Shown piece by piece: positions 1-7,918 of a stretch of 64,000 bases of DNA. Source of the DNA: Carboxylicivirga litoralis (GTDB lineage Bacteria > Bacteroidota > Bacteroidia > Bacteroidales > Marinilabiliaceae); assembly GCF_025499605.1 (NCBI RefSeq), contig NZ_JAFMVC010000001.1:186001-250000 (forward strand). The letters run 5' to 3'. Numbering within the stretch: position 1 is the first letter of the stretch; every line of letters starts with the position of its first letter. The translations under genes were made by a program, and so were the position numbers. The notes under the pieces were generated by a model, which did no database searches, was not told where the DNA came from, and saw only the letters and a list, made by a program, of their open reading frames with translations.

Positions 1-420
1 TACTTCCATGGCATTGAATACAGCCTTTAACTCGCTATTATGCGCCTTATTTAGCACAGCTGTATCGTACAAATCGCTATAAAGCATGGTGGTATTCAAA
101 TACCTGACATCGTCTGGGTTTTTACAAAAGAAGTTATCGGTGAATATAATGGACTTGCCCTCATAAATACCTTCCTCATCGAAGAGATTAACAGAGTTAT
201 GCGGCACAAAGATAATCTGATGATCCTCCAGCTTAACAGGGTTAAAGTCGATATAATGTGTACCTGCTCCTTTTTCAATCCAGAGAATATGATAGAACTG
301 TGCACGATGTGGTACCACCATCATTTCTTTTTTCGATGAAAATACCTTAGTCAGATTTACAATCTCAAATTCTAATGGTAAACCGTGCTTAAAGCCGTAT
401 TTCTTAATATCTGACTTCAT
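1..420 (-). CDS. AraC-type regulator, N-terminal part (cut by window edge)
   Basis: The reading frame starts with ATG at 418-420 and stays open for 140 codons to the window edge, so the C-terminus is missing. The visible part reads as an AraC-type N-terminal cupin sensing domain, with an HRAQFYHILWIEKG stretch followed by HYIDFNPVKL and IIFVPHN. This is the usual ligand-binding fold ahead of a C-terminal AraC DNA-binding domain, which would lie outside the window. Its ATG overlaps the TGA of the upstream HxlR gene (TGATG on the minus strand), so the two are probably translationally coupled. The call rests on the N-terminal pattern only; the DNA-binding half is not seen. Confidence 0.7.
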   Translation of the reverse strand, partial: MKSDIKKYGFKHGLPLEFEIVNLTKVFSSKKEMMVVPHRAQFYHILWIEKGAGTHYIDFNPVKLEDHQIIFVPHNSVNLFDEEGIYEGKSIIFTDNFFCKNPDDVRYLNTTMLYSDLYDTAVLNKAHNSELKAVFNAMEV

Positions 421-764
421 CAAGCTGTATAATTCTCCTTTTCCATCTGTTTCCTCCCCCATGCACCTACGTGGTCTAGAAATGGAATCAATTCCATCCC
501 CGTTTGTGTTAACGAATACTCCACCTTTGGTGGCACTTGGGCATATACTTTTCGGTTAATTAACTTATCTTCCTCCAGTTCTCGCAATGTTTGCGTTAAC
601 ATTTTAGGTGTTATATTACCTATCATCCGCTTTAACTCTCCATATCGCAGCACATTGTTCTTTTTAAAGATGTACCACATAATGCGCGCTTTATGTTTAC
701 CTCCAATCCGCCTGAATGCATAATCGAGTGCGCAAACCACCTCATCAGAATTATTTTTCGCCAT
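420..764 (-). CDS. HxlR-family winged-helix transcriptional regulator
   Basis: A 114-residue protein of the usual length for the HxlR family of small winged-helix repressors/activators. Family hallmarks are visible: GGKHKARIMWYI near residue 21, RYGELKRMIGNITPKMLTQTLRELE in the recognition-helix region (about 40-64), and a wing segment VPPKVEYSLTQTG (about 77-89). HxlR proteins usually act as dimers and often sense electrophiles or aldehydes. The gene is divergent from a nitroreductase, with palindromic half-sites between them, which suggests control of that gene and autoregulation. Its stop overlaps the start of the AraC-like gene. The function of this member is inferred from family and context. 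Confidence 0.92.
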   Translation of the reverse strand: MAKNNSDEVVCALDYAFRRIGGKHKARIMWYIFKKNNVLRYGELKRMIGNITPKMLTQTLRELEEDKLINRKVYAQVPPKVEYSLTQTGMELIPFLDHVGAWGRKQMEKENYTA

Positions 765-806
765 TTCGTTACTTTTTCATCTCTACAATAAACTGATTAA
801 CAGCAT

Positions 807-843
807 TAGTATCTTTTAGCATACTATATATGCATTTAGTATG
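807..843. promoter_or_regulatory. Candidate HxlR operator: three TAGTAT half-sites
   Basis: TAGTAT at 807-812 and ATACTA at 821-826 form a perfect inverted pair. The second half-site extended by one base, CATACTA at 820-826, also pairs perfectly with TAGTATG at 837-843. The three half-sites sit between the divergent HxlR and nitroreductase genes and end just upstream of the -33 element of the nitroreductase promoter. Binding by the HxlR protein is inferred. Confidence 0.55.
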
Positions 844-845
844 TA

Positions 846-877
846 CTTGCCTCAAAGCTATATATAAAATAATTTTG
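846..877 (+). promoter_or_regulatory. Bacteroidota-type promoter of the nitroreductase gene
   Basis: TAATTTTG at 870-877 matches the Bacteroidota -7 box TAnnTTTG exactly. CTTG at 846-849 lies 20 bases upstream, the expected position for the -33 TTTG/TTG element. The predicted transcription start is shortly before the ATG at 899. Confidence 0.6.
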
Positions 878-898
878 TCACAAAATAAAAACAGCAAA

Positions 899-1450
899 AT
901 GGATGCAATAGAACTGATTAAAGACCGCCGAAGCGTGCGCAAATACAAAAACGAAAAGGTGGATCGCGAGACCATGAAAGAAATTGTTGAACTCAGCAAG
1001 TGGGCACCATCCTGGGCTAATTACCAAATAGCACGTTATACCCTGGTAGATGACGATGCAGTAATAAAGCGACTGGCCGATGAGGGTGTTTATGGTTTTT
1101 CGTATAATATTAAAACGCTTCATAAGGCACAAGGTGTGGCTGTTTTGAGCTTTGTAAAGGGTAAAAGTGGCAAACTGGATACACCCAAAGGCAGCTACGA
1201 GCCATCGGCCAATAATGTGTGGGAAATATTTGATGCAGGCATTGCTTGCCAAACCTTTTGCCTGGCAGCACATGCCAAAGGTGTTGGTACCTGTATTTTT
1301 GGAGTTATCGATGATAAGAAAATAGGAGAAATCGTGAACCTGCCAGCTGAAGAATCAGTAGCCGCACTAATCGTATATGGTTACGAAGACGGCAAGCATG
1401 CTCAACCAACGCCGCGCAAAGAGGTAGATGACATTTTACGATTTGTGTAA
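899..1450 (+). CDS. Nitroreductase-family flavoprotein
   Basis: A 183-residue member of the FMN-dependent nitroreductase family (NAD(P)H-dependent reduction of nitro or quinone compounds). The N-terminus MDAIELIKDRRSVRKYKNEKV carries the RRSVRKY phosphate/FMN-binding signature, and KWAPSWANYQIARY follows (about residues 40-53). A middle helix with ANNVWEIFDAGIACQTFCLAAHAKGVGTC is the second conserved block. The frame is open further upstream, but ATG at 899 places the family N-terminus at residue 1 and lies just after the promoter. A divergent HxlR regulator suggests induction by redox-active or electrophilic compounds. The substrate cannot be told. Confidence 0.93.
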   Translation: MDAIELIKDRRSVRKYKNEKVDRETMKEIVELSKWAPSWANYQIARYTLVDDDAVIKRLADEGVYGFSYNIKTLHKAQGVAVLSFVKGKSGKLDTPKGSYEPSANNVWEIFDAGIACQTFCLAAHAKGVGTCIFGVIDDKKIGEIVNLPAEESVAALIVYGYEDGKHAQPTPRKEVDDILRFV

Positions 1451-1467
1451 ATTACTGTGATATATTC

Positions 1468-1516
1468 AAGGATGGCATCTTTACCTGTATGGCTTAAATA
1501 AAGATACCATCCTTTT
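1468..1516. terminator. Bidirectional terminator between convergent genes
   Basis: AAGGATGGCATCTTTA (1468-1483) pairs with TAAAGATACCATCCTT (1499-1514) with a single C/A mismatch on the plus strand that becomes a G-U pair on the minus strand. The stem is 16 pairs and is followed by Ts on both strands. It sits between the ends of the nitroreductase and cupin genes. Confidence 0.8.
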
Positions 1517-1519
1517 AAC

Positions 1520-2023
1520 CTAATCGTGTGTCAAGTGACTAATTTCTTTTTCTAGATGAGGGAAAAGCTCTATTAATTCATTGCGTGGCTTCAGCTCAAA
1601 ATCGTCGAAGCTAAAACCTGGTGAAACGGTACAACCAACTAACGAATAGGCCTCATCAGCCACCACCTCGGCACCAAACCAACAGCCACCCGGTACTACA
1701 AACTGTGGTATTTCACCATTAATGATATCCCAACCAATCCGGTGCTTTATATACAGTCCTTCGGGCGTAATTATATGCAGTAAAAGTGGAGAACCATCAT
1801 AAAAGTGCCAGATTTCGTCCTGCTTAATGCGGTGAAAAGCAGAAAAATTATTGGAAGTAAGCAAAAAGTAAATGCAGGTGGAGTAGCTACGACTGCCTTT
1901 ATAATCACTGCTTAAACTGTCGGCTTTAATCTCACCAACACTTCGGTAGGTCTCTTTAAAATAACCCCCTTCTGGATGTGGGCTTAGGTCAAGTTTTTTT
2001 ATGATGGTGTCAATCTTGTTCAT
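1520..2023 (-). CDS. DUF985 cupin-fold protein
   Basis: A 167-residue protein matching the DUF985/cupin_5 family (YML079-like) over its whole length. Visible signatures are LSPHPEGGYFKETYRS near the start, the strand RSYSTCIYFLLTSNNFSAFH, DEIWHFYDGSPLLLHI, and PGGCWFGAEV followed by YSLVGCTVSPGFSFDDFEL. The fold is a jelly-roll dimer. No catalytic role is firmly established for the family, so no reaction is assigned. It is monocistronic, convergent with the nitroreductase and shares the bidirectional terminator. Confidence 0.9.
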   Translation of the reverse strand: MNKIDTIIKKLDLSPHPEGGYFKETYRSVGEIKADSLSSDYKGSRSYSTCIYFLLTSNNFSAFHRIKQDEIWHFYDGSPLLLHIITPEGLYIKHRIGWDIINGEIPQFVVPGGCWFGAEVVADEAYSLVGCTVSPGFSFDDFELKPRNELIELFPHLEKEISHLTHD

Positions 2024-2208
2024 ATCTGCTATTGATGAATAAACGTTTTGTATACATGCAAAAGTAAGGATTAATACCCCCTAATTATTTACAGAAACAG
2101 CTGAGGTTTAAGACTATCACTTAACTCCCCCCCTTACCAAAGGAGCGTAAAGATCTGAATATAGCAAATAATGCATTAGCCATTAACACTCCGAATAAAG
2201 GTATGGCA

Positions 2209-2889
2209 TTAGTTATCTGCCAATACTTGTTCAATTGCTTCAGTGCATAGCTCCATCATAACCTCATAGCCAGCTTTATTGGGGTGGACACCATCTTCAG
2301 AATATTCTTTTTTCATTCCTTGACGGCTATCTACCATTGATGAATAATAGTCGAGGTAGTATAAGTCATGACTATCAGCATATGCTTTTATCATCTCATT
2401 GAGTGTTACAATCTTACTGGCTGGATTAAGTCCCGGTTTCCACGGGTAATCATAAACCGGCAAAACAGAACACAGAATAACCTTTATTCTATTGGCCTTT
2501 GCCAACTCTGCCATCGAAAAAATATTATCCGCAATCATTTCAAGCGTTGAAGGGCCCGTATTGCCTGCAATATCATTTGTACCAGCTAATATGGTCACCA
2601 CAGTAGGTTTAAGCTTGATAACATCGGCTCTAAATCTCACTAACATTTGGGGTGTTGTTTGACCACTTATGCCCCTATCGACATAACCATTATCTGAAAA
2701 ATAAGTAGGAAAATGATTAATCCACGCATCTGTAATGGAGTTACCCATAAATACAACCCTGTTTTCGCCAGCTTTGGGCAATCCTATTTTCAAGTTATCA
2801 TCTTTGTAACGGTTGAGGTTAGCCCAATCTTGTCCATATGATGTTTGTCCAATAAGCATGCATAACAAAAGTACTAAAGTTAATTTCAT
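2209..2889 (-). CDS. Secreted SGNH/GDSL-type hydrolase
   Basis: A 226-residue secreted esterase-like protein of the SGNH hydrolase superfamily (platelet-activating-factor acetylhydrolase beta-like branch). The signal peptide is residues 1 to about 19 (KLTLVLLLCMLIGQTSYG). Block I is FMGNSITDAW with the catalytic Ser, the block II Gly is in DRGISGQT, block III is ILAGTNDI with the oxyanion Asn, and block V is DGVHPN with the catalytic Asp and His. An upstream in-frame ATG exists at 2922, but the ATG at 2889 begins directly with the signal peptide. Such enzymes commonly deacetylate carbohydrates or act on lipids; the substrate here is unknown. Confidence 0.92.
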   Translation of the reverse strand: MKLTLVLLLCMLIGQTSYGQDWANLNRYKDDNLKIGLPKAGENRVVFMGNSITDAWINHFPTYFSDNGYVDRGISGQTTPQMLVRFRADVIKLKPTVVTILAGTNDIAGNTGPSTLEMIADNIFSMAELAKANRIKVILCSVLPVYDYPWKPGLNPASKIVTLNEMIKAYADSHDLYYLDYYSSMVDSRQGMKKEYSEDGVHPNKAGYEVMMELCTEAIEQVLADN

Positions 2890-3023
2890 ATTTTTTCTAT
2901 TTAATAATTCATTAATAAACACTAAACCATGCTAAAGAATTCACATGGCAGAAATCATAAGGGCTTGCTAATTTACAATTATAAACTTACTCCACTTATA
3001 TAGAATCTCATAGACAATTTTTT

Positions 3024-3057
3024 CCTACAATTGCTATTGTGGCCGGTTGTAGGCAAT
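3024..3057. repeat. Nested inverted repeat downstream of the orphan genes
   Basis: CCTACAA (3024-3030) pairs with TTGTAGG (3047-3053), and ATTGC (3030-3034) can pair with GCAAT (3053-3057). It lies just past the stop of the 136-residue orphan. Its central TATTGTGG (3035-3042) recurs inverted at 4468-4475, the other end of the two-gene block. Confidence 0.45.
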
Positions 3058-3101
3058 AACGAAGTCTCAGAACGTTGAGCATATAAGACAAAGTACTTGT
3101 T

Positions 3102-3512
3102 TTAATCTCCTAGTTGTTCTTTTTTAACAAGAAACCACTTAGAATCAAGTTTCTTAAAGAAATACTTCACATTGACACCAGTTTCAACTCCTATCCATTG
3201 AAAGAGTCGCTCATCAGATTCTCGCAATTTACCTTCAAAATTATCGTATATCTGAGGCCTATAATTGTCGTTAGCATATAGATAGTCGTGCTGCCAATGT
3301 GCCTTTTCAATGCTTTTTGTAATAATTTCACCTCCTATTTCTTCAGGATTTTCCCAAGTCCTAAATTCAAGTGGAAATTTAATACGTTCTGCCTGAAATT
3401 CTTTATCAGTAGCAAATTTAAATAGGAAAGTATCAAAATTTGAATCATAATCCTGACATAATAACCAACTACATTGAATTATGGCTATTAAAAAGAGAGT
3501 GACCTTTTTCAT
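3102..3512 (-). CDS. Secreted protein resembling DUF4348
   Basis: A 136-residue protein with a signal peptide (KKVTLFLIAIIQCSWLL) and a mature part starting around QDYDSNFD. The segment FDTFLFKFATDKEFQAERIKFPL resembles the start of the DUF4348 family known from Bacteroidota, which would make it a periplasmic or surface protein of unknown role. It is AT-rich compared with the core genes around it. The upstream gene on the same strand is also an orphan secreted protein, about 100 bases away, with hairpin-forming sequence between them. No function is assigned. Confidence 0.6.
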   Translation of the reverse strand: MKKVTLFLIAIIQCSWLLCQDYDSNFDTFLFKFATDKEFQAERIKFPLEFRTWENPEEIGGEIITKSIEKAHWQHDYLYANDNYRPQIYDNFEGKLRESDERLFQWIGVETGVNVKYFFKKLDSKWFLVKKEQLGD

Positions 3513-3596
3513 AATTTAATTTGCTTTCTAATTTGGGTACATCCTTAAGATTCATCGTATAGTAACTAATGGCCTGCCGCATGAAGCCCTTAGGTT

Positions 3597-4467
3597 TGTT
3601 GGCAACCGTAATTTATTCTATTGTGTTTTTTATTTTATATCTAATCATTACCTCAATAGTAGGTATCTGATAATATGAATGATTAACTTTCATTAGTGCA
3701 GGTAATTTAGGCAATTCCACTTTTGCTGTTTTCTCAATCTCTTGTCCAATTAAAGAGTCTTCTTCTTTTGAATGTGCAAACCTCCAATCGTCAATCTTAC
3801 CCAAATGATTAAAACCAATTATCAAAAGTATACCAGTTGGTTCCGAATGTTCCTCTTTCAAAGAATTGTAATCAAGATTGGTTTCTATGATATGACTAAT
3901 AGTATCTTGAAGAAATTTTTCTTCTGGGTAAAGTAATGTATCATCAAATGTCAAATTATTCTTCTGGATTTCTCGTTTAACAATACCATTCCAAACATGA
4001 TATTGTTTTTCTCTTTCATAAACGGAAGCATATCCCATATTGTGAAATTGTAATCTCTTCCCTCTTGGACTAATCAGTGTGCCTGTAAACCATTCTGCAA
4101 AGACCTTACTTGTGCCAAACTCCTCTATTAAATCATAACTGATTAGTTCATCATTATTATTTTTCCCTTCAATTTTAGTCAGAAATAGACTATCATTTTC
4201 TAATTTCCATGTTGCCACATATCCCCTCCAACAGGCCGTATGCAATGATTTTAATTCATTATGACTTATGGCCTTTTCATTCTTAAAATTTAAATATGCC
4301 GTTAAGGGATTTGTATATAGTTCAAATGTATCTGATTCTATGACTAAATAGTCAGGAATTTGGTGTGTTCCAAATGCATTAATTGATGACATAAATATCA
4401 CAATAAACATTGCAACTTTGGTCAATCTAAGTTTAATATCCATATCGTTTTTTTATGGTTGCCAACA
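3597..4467. repeat. 11-base inverted repeats flanking one orphan gene
   Basis: TGTTGGCAACC at 3597-3607 and its exact reverse complement GGTTGCCAACA at 4457-4467 lie 5 and 13 bases outside the ends of the 276-residue orphan gene. No recombinase gene is nearby. The copies may be boundaries of a cassette or part of longer hairpins. Confidence 0.4.
3613..4443 (-). CDS. Unrecognised secreted protein
   Basis: A 276-residue protein that I do not recognise. Residues 1 to about 26 form a signal peptide (hydrophobic stretch VAMFIVIFMSSINAFG). The mature part has a motif-like YLVIESDTFELYTNPL near the start, which in several Bacteroidota secreted proteins precedes a TACWRGYVATW segment, also present here (LHTACWRGYVATWKLEND). 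The second half contains a long helical, charged stretch and ends in IEVMIRYKIKN, which resembles the last strand of TonB-like C-terminal domains, but this is weak. It is AT-rich and flanked by 11-base inverted repeats, so it may have been acquired. Confidence 0.7.
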   Translation of the reverse strand: MDIKLRLTKVAMFIVIFMSSINAFGTHQIPDYLVIESDTFELYTNPLTAYLNFKNEKAISHNELKSLHTACWRGYVATWKLENDSLFLTKIEGKNNNDELISYDLIEEFGTSKVFAEWFTGTLISPRGKRLQFHNMGYASVYEREKQYHVWNGIVKREIQKNNLTFDDTLLYPEEKFLQDTISHIIETNLDYNSLKEEHSEPTGILLIIGFNHLGKIDDWRFAHSKEEDSLIGQEIEKTAKVELPKLPALMKVNHSYYQIPTIEVMIRYKIKNTIE

Positions 4468-4881
4468 CCACAATAACTGTACTTTTTTGTCCATATGTAT
4501 GGTATCTGTCAGGCGTTTCGTCTTTTTATCATACTAATATAGATAAATAACAAGACAAAGCAAGTTGGTCAAAATCACATCTCATATAAATACAATACAC
4601 CTCTTTAAAGCTGGTTCAAATTTGCAATTAGTGACAGCGACTATAAGCTATAAGCACCGATCACAAGTCGGCGTAAGCATGTTTAAAGCGAGCCAATTGC
4701 TCTCGATAAAGTTAATTCACACCACACGATCACCTGCACTTAGCCCCTGGGAGATTTAAATACCCGTTGCAAAACCCACTTAGCAAACAGTACCCGATAG
4801 TTGATTCATTAATTCGACAGTTCTTACTACCTTTAGCCCTTTATATAAACACATATCGCAACCAAGTTGGAACAAGCACAT
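4444..4881. other. Long intergenic stretch without a convincing gene
   Basis: 438 bases between divergent genes. The inverted-repeat copy at 4457-4467 is the only clear structure. Two short frames run through it (4565-4759 and 4767-4982), but neither has a plausible start context or a recognisable protein, and the second overlaps the glycosyltransferase gene. No exact TAnnTTTG box was found. Confidence 0.5.
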
Positions 4882-5619
4882 ATGGAGAATACACGCAATC
4901 TCGTCATCATACCCACCTACAACGAAAAGGAAAACATCGAAGCCATTATCAATGCGGTATTAGAGTTACCCCGCCGTTTTGAGCTATTGATTATTGACGA
5001 TAACTCGCCCGACGGAACGGCTTTAATCGTTAAAGGCCTGATGGAGAAGCATCCTGAACAGCTTCACATATTGGAGCGCGAAGGTAAGCTGGGGCTGGGA
5101 ACGGCTTATATCACCGGTTTCAAATGGGCCGTTGAGCATGGCTATGAATATATTTTCGAGATGGATGCCGATTTCTCTCACCCGCCTAAAGATTTAATCA
5201 GTTTGCAAGACGCCTGCTTAAAGGGCGCTGATTTAGCCATTGGCTCACGCTATATTTCGGGTGTTAATGTTGTTAACTGGCCCATGGGACGCGTACTGAT
5301 GTCGTACTTTGCTTCGGTGTATGTGCGCTTTGTTACCGGCATGAAAATAATGGATACCACAGCGGGCTTCAAGTGCTACACCCGAAAGGTATTAGAAACC
5401 ATTGACCTGGATAATATCAAACTCAAAGGTTATTCGTTCCAGATTGAGATGAAGTTTACTACCTGGAAGTTGGGCTTTAAAATTGTGGAAGTCCCCATCA
5501 TCTTTACCGACCGCACCCAGGGAACGTCTAAGATGAGTGGCGGCATTTTTAACGAGGCCGTGTGGGGTGTTATCAAAATGAAAATAGCCAGCTGGTTCAA
5601 AACATACAAAAGAGATTGA
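4882..5619 (+). CDS. Polyprenol monophosphomannose synthase-like GT2
   Basis: A 245-residue family 2 glycosyltransferase of the dolichyl/polyprenyl-phosphate mannose synthase type. It transfers a sugar from a nucleotide donor to undecaprenyl phosphate on the inner face of the membrane. Visible motifs are VIIPTYNEKENIE, LIIDDNSPDGT, GLGTAYITGFKW and the EMDADFSHPP metal-binding DxD segment, then IGSRYISG and the TTAGFKCYTR block. It lacks C-terminal membrane helices, so it is the soluble, single-domain form. ATG at 4882 is preferred to an upstream TTG at 4867. Dihydroorotase follows on the same strand, an order seen in other Bacteroidota. Confidence 0.93.
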   Translation: MENTRNLVIIPTYNEKENIEAIINAVLELPRRFELLIIDDNSPDGTALIVKGLMEKHPEQLHILEREGKLGLGTAYITGFKWAVEHGYEYIFEMDADFSHPPKDLISLQDACLKGADLAIGSRYISGVNVVNWPMGRVLMSYFASVYVRFVTGMKIMDTTAGFKCYTRKVLETIDLDNIKLKGYSFQIEMKFTTWKLGFKIVEVPIIFTDRTQGTSKMSGGIFNEAVWGVIKMKIASWFKTYKRD

Positions 5620-5706
5620 GGATGGATGATGTAAGGATGGATGATTTATGATGTGGGGATGTGAGGAATTCGGATAGATGATGTGAGATGTTCGATTTGA
5701 GATGTA
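5620..5706. repeat. Degenerate GATG-rich repeat patch
   Basis: A run of imperfect short repeats directly after the glycosyltransferase stop. GGATGGATGAT occurs at 5620-5630 and 5635-5645, followed by further GATG-containing units. The strand is nearly free of C. It opens a 313-base gene-free stretch (5620-5932) before dihydroorotase. Confidence 0.55.
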
Positions 5707-5767
5707 AAACGCAGCTTGCCGGGCGAAGTCGAGGCACTACCAAATTAAAAACCTACTAACCTACATT

Positions 5768-5794
5768 CTATTGACCTATCGACCTATTGACCTA
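5768..5794. repeat. Three 8-base CTATTGAC-type tandem repeats
   Basis: CTATTGAC, CTATCGAC and CTATTGAC follow each other head to tail, then CTA. The patch lies in the leader region of the dihydroorotase gene. The rest of this stretch (5800-5932) is A- and C-rich, and I see no exact promoter box in it. Confidence 0.6.
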
Positions 5795-5932
5795 ACAAAT
5801 CATAATTCAGAACTTTACAAAAACCATCAACCAAACCTCAACTATCCTGTTAAACTACTAAATCCCAAACGAGAAACAGGAAACACGGAACAGAGAACCG
5901 AAAACGTATAAACTGATAAACTAATAAATACC

Positions 5933-7270
5933 ATGTCAACGCTACTGATAAAAAATGCCACCGTTGTTAACGAAGGTACCAAAACCAACGGAAGTGTCCT
6001 TGTTGAAAATGATTTGATAAAAGCGATTATTACTAATGGCGATGTACCCAAGGCCGATAAAGAAATAGATGCTACTGGTTTATTACTATTACCCGGTGCT
6101 ATCGACGATCAGGTGCATTTTCGCGAGCCGGGCTTAACACACAAAGCCAACATCGAGAGTGAATCGCGTGCAGCAGTAGCGGGTGGCATCACCTCTTTTA
6201 TGGAGATGCCCAACACCAAACCTCAGGCCACAACACACCAAGTATTAGAAGAAAAGTATAAGGCAGCAGCCAAAGTATCGCCAGCCAACTATTCGTTCTA
6301 CCTGGGTGCCACCAACGACAATATTGATGAGATATTAAAAACTGACCCAAAGAAAATTTGTGGTATTAAAATATTTATGGGCTCTTCAACCGGTAATATG
6401 TTGGTAGATGATGAGAAAACCCTTAGCCGTATTTTCGCCGAGAGTCCTACTCTATTGACAACCCACTGTGAGGACGAAGCCACTATTCAGGAAAACACCA
6501 CTATTTATAAAAATAAGTTTGGTGAAGATATGCCATTCAAATACCACCCGGTGATTCGTTCGGCTGAGGCTTGTTACAAGTCGTCGAAGAAAGCATCGGA
6601 GCTGGCGCGTAAACATGGGGCGCGTCTGCACATCCTTCACCTGAGTTCGGCCGAAGAATTGGATTTACTGGATAAAGACCTGCCCCTTAAAGATAAAAAG
6701 GTAACGGGCGAAGTATGCGTTCATCACCTGTGGTTTACCGATGCCGACTACGACAAATATGGTTCGCGTATCAAGTGGAATCCCGCTGTTAAGAGCGAAA
6801 AAGACCGCAACGGATTGCGCAAAGGTCTTATCAACGGCAGCCTCGATGTAGTAGCTACCGACCATGCACCTCATACCATCGAAGAAAAGAACAATAAATA
6901 CTTCAGTGCTCCATCGGGCGGACCATTGGTGCAGCATGCATTGGTTTCGATGCTGGAAATGGTGAAGCAGGGCATTTTTACGTATGAGTTGGTGGTTGAA
7001 AAGATGGCTCACAATCCGGCTATTCTGTTTGAAATTGAGAAACGAGGTTTTATCCGTGAGGGCTACAAAGCCGATTTGGTTCTGGTCAACCCGAACGACA
7101 GCTGGGAGGTAGCGCCCGAGAATATTTTGTATAAGTGTGGATGGTCGCCCTTTGAAGGCACCACTTTCTCACACAAGGTGGTTCATACCCTGGTTAATGG
7201 TCAATCGGCCTATGCCGATGGCAAAGTGAATACCGAAGTAAGAGGTGAGCGCTTAAGTTTTGACAGATAA
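5933..7270 (+). CDS. pyrC: Dihydroorotase
   Basis: A 445-residue amidohydrolase that cyclises carbamoyl-aspartate to dihydroorotate in de novo pyrimidine synthesis. The metal-site region reads DDQVHFREPG (residues 58-67), where Gln60 takes the place of the first His of the usual HxH pair; I recall the same signature in other Bacteroidota enzymes. Other ligand or active-site positions are visible: Lys146 in GIKIFMGSSTG, His178 in TTHCED, His236 in RLHILHLSS and Asp310 in VVATDHAPHT. The C-terminal part (GYKADLVLVNP) completes the small beta domain. It lies between a polyprenyl sugar transferase and a lipoprotein gene on the same strand. Confidence 0.96.
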   Translation: MSTLLIKNATVVNEGTKTNGSVLVENDLIKAIITNGDVPKADKEIDATGLLLLPGAIDDQVHFREPGLTHKANIESESRAAVAGGITSFMEMPNTKPQATTHQVLEEKYKAAAKVSPANYSFYLGATNDNIDEILKTDPKKICGIKIFMGSSTGNMLVDDEKTLSRIFAESPTLLTTHCEDEATIQENTTIYKNKFGEDMPFKYHPVIRSAEACYKSSKKASELARKHGARLHILHLSSAEELDLLDKDLPLKDKKVTGEVCVHHLWFTDADYDKYGSRIKWNPAVKSEKDRNGLRKGLINGSLDVVATDHAPHTIEEKNNKYFSAPSGGPLVQHALVSMLEMVKQGIFTYELVVEKMAHNPAILFEIEKRGFIREGYKADLVLVNPNDSWEVAPENILYKCGWSPFEGTTFSHKVVHTLVNGQSAYADGKVNTEVRGERLSFDR

Positions 7271-7302
7271 AATAATTATTAACTATTAATTATCAATAAT
7301 TA

Positions 7303-7812
7303 ATGAATAGTAGAAGATACATCAAGCACATGACTTTTTTAGTTGTGTGCTTCTTTTTTGTTTTCAATGCCTGCAAACAAAAACAAGCACCTTCAACAAC
7401 AGCAACACTTGAAACACCTGGCATTTGCATTGCCGATACTATAATCTATCCGGTAGTGATTATGAATCCGGATTCGTTGGATACCTGGACAGAGCAATGC
7501 CTCAGCCAACTGGAACGCCGTCAGTTTGTCGACCAAGTGTTTGATGCCATCTACAAGCACAAAGCTAAAGCCTATAGCTATTTCGACCATGAAGAGTTAT
7601 CAATAGCTGACGTAAAAGCTATTGAAGAACAAGCGGATTTTAGTCGCGATAAAATAGCCAAACTACAGTTTTGGGAAACCTGGCACTTTGATGAGCATCA
7701 AGTGGTGATGACCAAGCAGGTCCATGCGATTCTTTTTGCCTATGAAATTCTGACCGAAGAAGGTGAATTGCGCGGTTATAAAGCTGCTTTTTATGTAAAA
7801 ATGAAGGAATAA
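7303..7812 (+). CDS. Lipoprotein of unknown function, possibly GldN-like
   Basis: A 169-residue protein with a lipoprotein signal: hydrophobic FLVVCFFFVFNAC, with Cys at about residue 24 as the lipidation site. An alternative start at 7330 would keep the signal. The segment AKLQFWETWHFDEHQVVMTKQVHAI recalls the conserved core of GldN/PorN-type proteins of Bacteroidota secretion and gliding systems, but the protein is shorter and I would not assign that role. It begins 32 bases after dihydroorotase and is probably cotranscribed with it. A C-rich hairpin follows at 7857-7874. Confidence 0.75.
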   Translation: MNSRRYIKHMTFLVVCFFFVFNACKQKQAPSTTATLETPGICIADTIIYPVVIMNPDSLDTWTEQCLSQLERRQFVDQVFDAIYKHKAKAYSYFDHEELSIADVKAIEEQADFSRDKIAKLQFWETWHFDEHQVVMTKQVHAILFAYEILTEEGELRGYKAAFYVKMKE

Positions 7813-7856
7813 TTCAATCCCCCTAATACTTTTACAAAAACATATTTTAAACACCT

Positions 7857-7874
7857 CCCCCTTCTCCAAGGGGG
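7857..7874. repeat. CCCCCTT/AAGGGGG hairpin (REP-like)
   Basis: CCCCCTT (7857-7863) and AAGGGGG (7868-7874) form a perfect 7-pair stem with a 4-base loop between convergent genes. It resembles other C-rich palindromic patches at about 2125-2145 and 56972-57016 in this window. It could help termination, but no T-run follows. Confidence 0.55.
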
Positions 7875-7918
7875 ACAGCAAACAAAACATTTAGAGTGTA
7901 GAAATTACGGAGGATTGA

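Noticed and set aside
4565-4759. 64-codon plus-strand frame
   Set aside because: No start context, no family features, and the following frame collides with the glycosyltransferase gene.
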